Of a DNA stretch of 10,119 nt, positions 7,299 through 10,119 are shown in pieces. Position 1 is the stretch's first letter. The number at the start of each line of letters is the position of its first letter. The stretch comes from Pseudomonadota bacterium (GTDB lineage: Bacteria > Myxococcota_A > Polyangia > Polyangiales > Polyangiaceae): assembly GCA_023428245.1 (NCBI GenBank), contig JAEYYX010000041.1, positions 1-10,119 of the forward strand, in the 5' to 3' direction. The position numbers were made by a program, and so were the translations under genes. The notes beneath the pieces are model-generated. The model saw only the letters and a program-made list of their open reading frames with translations. It had not been told where the DNA came from and did no database searches.

Positions 7299-7471
7299 CC
7301 AGTAGACCCGAGTCTCTGCTCCGCTTCCGAGGGCCCTGACGGACCCGGAGCGCGCCGCGAGAGCGCACGACTTCGGCAAAAAACGCTAAGACTCGAGGGG
7401 GACGGGGTCGTACCTTGAGTATCGAAATCCGATGTAGCGCCGAACTCCCGTCACCCGCGGAGCCGCTCTCG

Positions 7472-7486
7472 GAGTCTCGGAGACTC
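7472..7486 (+). promoter_or_regulatory. 15-base palindrome over the ribosome binding site of the first glucanase gene
   Basis: GAGTCTC (7472-7478) and GAGACTC (7480-7486) are perfect inverted arms around a central G. The likely SD bases (GGAG, 7479-7482) lie in its centre and right arm, with the ATG five bases beyond at 7492. As DNA it could be a dimeric repressor site; as RNA it could fold into a 5-pair stem with a TCGGA loop that partly hides the SD. Both are inference. Confidence 0.45.
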
Positions 7487-7491
7487 TTACC

Positions 7492-8724
7492 ATGCGAAAA
7501 TACCTCATGCCCTTCCGTACTCCCCTGCTGGCTCTGCTCGCCGCCGTCAGCGCTGTCTCCGCCACGACGAATGCGCACGCGACGAGCGGCGCCGAGCTCT
7601 TAACGACGGAGTCGTACTCCTACGGCCGCTTCGAAGCTCGGGTGCAGTTCGCTGGCGGCGACGGCGTGGTCAGCTCCTTCTTCCTCTGGAAGAGCGGCTC
7701 CGAGATGTCGGACATCTACTGGAACGAGCTCGACCTCGAGACCATCTGGGCCGATTGCGAACTGAAGACGAACGCCCTCTACGGCCTCCCCGAGGCGAAC
7801 CACACGGCTTCGAGCGGCACCGACGGCGGCTGGTGCACAGGCTTCCATACCTACGCCTTCGAGTGGACCCCCGACTACGTCGCTTGGTTCGCTGATGGAA
7901 AGGAACTTCGTCGTGAGACCGGAGCCGACTCAACTGCCTTCCGCGACAATGCATCCGAACAAGGCATGCAATTCCACTTCAACGTTTGGCCTGGCGATGC
8001 GACCTTCGGTGGGAACTTCTCGGAGACGATCCTTCCGATCCACCAGTACATCAACTGGGTCCAGTACTCGTCGTACAAGGACGGCGAGTTCACCCTCGAG
8101 TGGCGCGAAGACTTCTCCGGGAACACGCTCCCCGAGGGCTGGGACGTGGGAACTTGGCCTTCTCCGAAGAACAAATCGACCCACGAGCCCCTGAACGTCA
8201 CCTTCAAAGACGGTTACGCTATCCTTTCGCTCACCAAGGATGACGCGATGGGCAACGCGGGCGCGAATCCGATGGATCCCGAAGGTCCCGGTCCGATCGA
8301 CGAGCCGAGCACCGGCAGCGGTGGCTCGGGTGGCCTCGATGGAGCTGGTGGTTCTAGCTCTCCTTCGGACGGCGGAGCTCCCTCAGGCGCCGGCGGCGCG
8401 GGTGGTCCCGTGGATCCGGGAGCCGGCGGTGATGGCGCGGGCGCTGCGTCCGGAAGCGGCGGCGCGGGGGCCGGTGCCGGAGCTGAAGGCAATGGCGCTG
8501 CGGGTCCCGGAGCAGGTGGCACCGCGAACGGTCCGGGAGCCGGCGGCCAAATCAGCAACCCCGGCGACCCCGGAGGCCCTGTCCAGAGCAGCGGCGGCGG
8601 TTGCGCTGTCGGAAGCGGAAGCCAGTCGGCTTGGGGTGGGTTCACCCTGATGCTCTCGATGGCAGCCGTCGGTTGGTTCCGTCGCCGCCACAGTCGCCGC
8701 GAGAGCGCACGCAGCGCGGCCTGA
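7492..8724 (+). CDS. Secreted, circularly permuted GH16 glucanase-like enzyme with MYXO-CTERM-like tail (first of two)
   Basis: This 410-residue protein has a Sec signal peptide (about 1-30, AHA before the likely cleavage) and a GH16 jelly-roll domain (about 32-250). It then has a Gly/Ala/Ser/Pro linker (about 273-369) and a tail with C371, a hydrophobic helix (about 381-396) and FRRRHSRR. The catalytic motif is ELDLE (E79 nucleophile, D81, E83 acid/base by family analogy), in the short ExDxE form of lichenase-type GH16. The mature protein begins at GAELLTTESYSYGRFEAR, normally mid-domain. The usual N-terminal segment, EDFSGNT...GWDVGTW...FKDGYAILSLT, is at 206-248, after the catalytic core. 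The fold is therefore circularly permuted. C89 and C115 could form a disulfide not present in the second copy. Likely substrate: a beta-1,3 or mixed-linkage beta-glucan, at the cell surface. ATG 7492 has GGAG 9 bases upstream. The catalytic loop after ELDLE (TIWADC) differs from lichenases, so specificity may differ. Confidence 0.87.
   Translation: MRKYLMPFRTPLLALLAAVSAVSATTNAHATSGAELLTTESYSYGRFEARVQFAGGDGVVSSFFLWKSGSEMSDIYWNELDLETIWADCELKTNALYGLPEANHTASSGTDGGWCTGFHTYAFEWTPDYVAWFADGKELRRETGADSTAFRDNASEQGMQFHFNVWPGDATFGGNFSETILPIHQYINWVQYSSYKDGEFTLEWREDFSGNTLPEGWDVGTWPSPKNKSTHEPLNVTFKDGYAILSLTKDDAMGNAGANPMDPEGPGPIDEPSTGSGGSGGLDGAGGSSSPSDGGAPSGAGGAGGPVDPGAGGDGAGAASGSGGAGAGAGAEGNGAAGPGAGGTANGPGAGGQISNPGDPGGPVQSSGGGCAVGSGSQSAWGGFTLMLSMAAVGWFRRRHSRRESARSAA
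8308..8601 (+). repeat. Gly/Ala/Ser/Pro-rich linker-coding tract, first glucanase
   Basis: Codons for Gly, Ala, Ser and Pro dominate these 98 codons, with recurring GAGG, GPGAGG and GSGG units of irregular length. It is a flexible spacer that would hold the enzyme away from the cell surface anchor. Such Gly-rich spacers are common in secreted proteins of Polyangia. Confidence 0.8.
8593..8700 (+). other. MYXO-CTERM-like sorting tail, first glucanase
   Basis: The coded tail has GGGC (C371), a Gly/Ser/Trp-rich stretch, a hydrophobic helix (FTLMLSMAAVGWF) and an Arg cluster (RRRHSRR). This order matches the MYXO-CTERM signal (TIGR03901 type) of Myxococcota, in which the Cys is processed by an intramembrane myxosortase and the protein is surface-anchored. 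It has one Cys instead of two near the site and ten extra residues after the Arg cluster, so it is a somewhat diverged copy. Confidence 0.72.
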
Positions 8725-8730
8725 GTTCCC

Positions 8731-9942
8731 ATGCGGAAGAAGCGAGTGAAGACAAACCTCTGTCCCGCGGCGGTGCGAGCACTAGCCACCGCCGCCCTCG
8801 TTTCTTTCTTCTCGTGCCCCGCAGCAGCGCAAAACAAACCTTACAAGGGCGGCGAGCTCCTCACGCAGCAGCAATATCGCTACGGGCGCATCGAAGTGCG
8901 CATGCAGGTGGCCCGCGGCAGCGGCATTTTATCGACCTTCTTCACTTACAAAAACGGCTCCGAAGGCGCCGGAACCTTCTGGGAAGAGATCGACATCGAG
9001 GTCTTCGGCAAAGACAACGCCACAAGCTGGCAGACGAACATCATCACGGGCTCCGGCACGCGCCAAACGACGGAGGCCGTCCATACCTACAAGCGGTCCC
9101 TCGCCGACGGCTACAACAGCTACGTCCTCGAGTGGACCCCAGACTACGTCGCCTGGAAGCTCAACGGACGAGAAGTTCGGCGCGTCGAAGGCGGCCAGGT
9201 CCTAGACCTGAAGAGCCCGCAGTCTCTCCGCTTCAACCTCTGGGCCGCGAACATCGTCGAGTGGGTCGGAGAGTTCGATACGTCGGTTCTGCCCGTGTAT
9301 CAGTTTGTGAATTGGATCTCCTACTCGCGCTACGAAAACGGCCAGTTCGTGCACGAGTGGACCGACGAGTTCAACAACCTGGACATGTCGCGCTGGAGCA
9401 AGGCGAACTGGACCTTCGCCGAAAACCTGGTCGACTTCGATCCGAACAATGTCCTGGTGCGCGACGGAACCTTGATCCTGGCGCTGACTTCTCAGGGCAT
9501 GACCGGATTCACTGGCTCCGTCCCCGTCGATCCCGGACCCAGCGAAGACCCCGAGGAGCCAGATGGCACCGGGGGTAGCGGAGCGAGTGGAGCCGGCGGC
9601 GCTCCAGGGAATAGCGGAGGAGCGCCTTCGAGCGCAGGTGGTGCGCTCGGGAGCGGCGGCTCTGATGCGAACGCGGGCGGTCAGCCGAACGCGGCAGCCG
9701 GAGGCTCAGGTGCAGGAGGTCCCGAGTCGAGCGGCGGCGCCCTCGCAAGTGCAGGCGGAGCGAGTCCGGCGACCGGCGGCGCCGTGAGCGCGACGGGCGG
9801 TCAGGCGTCCGATCCAGGAGTCGGAGAATCCGGCGGCTGTAGCTGCCGCACCGCTCCTGGTGCGCTGAGTCCTCCTGGACTCTTCGCATCCATGGCGCTC
9901 CTCGGCGCCCTCGTGCTCAGGCGCCGCAAGCGCGCGCTTTGA
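8731..9942 (+). CDS. Secreted, circularly permuted lichenase-like GH16 beta-glucanase with MYXO-CTERM-like tail (second of two)
   Basis: This 403-residue protein has a signal peptide (about 1-33), a GH16 domain (about 36-265), a Gly-rich linker (about 278-369) and a MYXO-CTERM-like tail (about 368-403). EIDIE (E86, D88, E90) is the catalytic motif. GGELLTQQQYRYGRIEVRMQ, ITGSGT, LEWTPDYVAWKLNG, EGGQV, LRFNLW and QFVNWISYSRY follow in order. The segment EFNNLDMSRWSKANWTF...RDGTLILALT (213-253), which opens an ordinary lichenase, comes after them. From memory this is the same order and close wording as the Fibrobacter succinogenes 1,3-1,4-beta-D-glucanase, a known natural circular permutant, so mixed-linkage beta-glucan (lichenan) cleavage is the best guess. 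The ATG follows the first gene's stop by six bases with no clear SD; coupling to the first gene is likely. A GTG at 8746 would also leave an intact signal peptide. Compared with the first copy it keeps the lichenase loop (VFGKDN...SWQTNIITG). Confidence 0.91.
   Translation: MRKKRVKTNLCPAAVRALATAALVSFFSCPAAAQNKPYKGGELLTQQQYRYGRIEVRMQVARGSGILSTFFTYKNGSEGAGTFWEEIDIEVFGKDNATSWQTNIITGSGTRQTTEAVHTYKRSLADGYNSYVLEWTPDYVAWKLNGREVRRVEGGQVLDLKSPQSLRFNLWAANIVEWVGEFDTSVLPVYQFVNWISYSRYENGQFVHEWTDEFNNLDMSRWSKANWTFAENLVDFDPNNVLVRDGTLILALTSQGMTGFTGSVPVDPGPSEDPEEPDGTGGSGASGAGGAPGNSGGAPSSAGGALGSGGSDANAGGQPNAAAGGSGAGGPESSGGALASAGGASPATGGAVSATGGQASDPGVGESGGCSCRTAPGALSPPGLFASMALLGALVLRRRKRAL
9562..9837 (+). repeat. 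Gly-Gly-periodic linker-coding tract, second glucanase
   Basis: Gly-Gly pairs recur about every 5-8 residues, most often 7 (GGAPGNS, GGAPSSA, GGALASA, GGASPAT, GGAVSAT). This forms a degenerate GGxxxxx repeat over about 80 residues. The first glucanase's linker is similar in composition but lacks this spacing, so the two linkers evolved separately or diverged fast. Confidence 0.8.
9832..9939 (+). other. MYXO-CTERM-like sorting tail, second glucanase
   Basis: The tail reads GGCSCRTA (C370, C372), then a Pro/Gly-containing stretch, a hydrophobic helix (LFASMALLGALVL) and RRRKRAL. This is close to the textbook MYXO-CTERM signal, with the Cys pair, a single helix and an Arg/Lys end. It supports surface anchoring and a Myxococcota host. 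Confidence 0.83.
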
Positions 9943-10009
9943 GCTGAATCAGGGCGTTCGACGCTCCAGCAGTCAGTCGTGAGCACTCTGAGGAGAGAGC
10001 GCCTGGAAA

Positions 10010-10051
10010 GACTGACCGCCGGGCCGAACTTCGAGAGGTCGTCCCTTTTTT
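10010..10051 (+). terminator. Possible weak terminator after the glucanase pair
   Basis: GAC (10010-10012) and GACC (10014-10017) can pair with GGTC (10037-10040) and GTC (10041-10043), leaving one bulged T and a 19-base loop. CC and six T (10046-10051) follow. The stem is short and the loop long. The T-run touches the low-quality G tail, so it could be an artefact. A longer inverted repeat, GTCAGTC (9972-9978) with GACTGAC (10010-10016), overlaps the same left arm. Confidence 0.3.
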
Positions 10052-10053
10052 GT

Positions 10054-10119
<66 letters not shown>

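Larger units (their letters stand above)
7173..7491 (+). promoter_or_regulatory. Non-coding gap with hairpins between moaD and the glucanase genes
   Basis: These 319 bases have no convincing gene on either strand. They hold a terminator-like hairpin (7260-7298), a second hairpin (7318-7351) and a palindrome at 7472-7486. I looked for a sigma-70-type promoter; TTGAGT at 7415-7420 has no matching -10 box at normal spacing, so I call no promoter. The second hairpin has GCTCCG (7318-7323) pairing with CGGAGC (7346-7351), and inside it TCCG (7326-7329) pairing with CGGA (7340-7343). It is not followed by T residues. The transcript of the glucanase pair most likely starts somewhere in the right half of this gap. 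Confidence 0.5.

Noticed and set aside
7415..7437. TTGAGT as a -35 promoter box for the glucanase genes
   Set aside because: No acceptable -10 sequence lies 16-18 bases downstream, so the match is too weak to call.
8601..9578. 325-codon forward frame across the start of the second glucanase
   Set aside because: Arg/His-rich nonsense in a shifted frame of a clear GH16 gene.
8308..9837. Gly-rich tracts as a collagen-like domain or CRISPR-like DNA repeats
   Set aside because: There is no strict Gly-x-y triplet. The DNA has no exact repeat/spacer structure; only amino-acid composition repeats.

Overview
The window looks like a piece of a GC-rich genome from the phylum Myxococcota, most likely from the Polyangia. 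Four observations point there. Coding sequence is GC-rich throughout. Both secreted enzymes carry long Gly/Ala/Ser-rich linkers followed by a MYXO-CTERM-like tail (Cys, one hydrophobic helix, Arg cluster). The five Bat-type genes are packed by 4-base start/stop overlaps. All supported genes lie on the + strand. The assignment comes from recognising patterns, not from a database search. Both ends are suspect: the 3' end is a run of 52 G, and the 5' end has a C-rich stretch in its first 20 bases.

Region 1 (about 3-6283) is a Bat (Bacteroides aerotolerance) type operon. In order it holds the C-terminal end of a gene with a DUF4381-like tail, a BatA-like von Willebrand A (VWA) membrane protein, a BatB-like VWA protein fused in frame to a BatC-like TPR protein, BatD, and a BatE-like TPR/SH3 membrane protein. 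Every junction is a 4-base ATGA or GTGA overlap, with a Shine-Dalgarno (SD) sequence inside the upstream gene, so the five are probably translationally coupled. The usual leaders of such operons (a MoxR AAA+ ATPase and a DUF58 protein) would lie upstream, outside the window. These proteins would form an inner-membrane assembly exposing MIDAS-type VWA domains, a TPR domain and the BatD Ig-like domains, probably toward the periplasm, where it may act as a metal-dependent chaperone or assembly scaffold. Its substrate cannot be told from sequence.

Region 2 (6284-7172) has a short gap with an inverted repeat, an unrecognised acidic helical protein of 191 aa, and 14 bases later a MoaD-type molybdopterin synthase small subunit ending in Gly-Gly. 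No moaE or other cofactor gene is visible.

Region 3 (7173-7491) is non-coding. It holds a good terminator-like hairpin, a second hairpin, and a 15-base palindrome just before the next start codon. A GAGTCT/AGACTC word recurs in this gap and in the gap before the 191-aa gene.

Region 4 (7492-9942) has two tandem secreted GH16 beta-glucanase-like genes, 6 bases apart. In both, the segment that is N-terminal in ordinary GH16 lichenases (DF/EF...W...DG.L.L.LT) lies after the catalytic ExDxE core. Both are therefore naturally circularly permuted, as in the Fibrobacter succinogenes 1,3-1,4-beta-glucanase. This tandem pair of permuted, surface-anchored glucanases is the most interesting content. I see no evidence for a wholly new defence, mobile or regulatory system.
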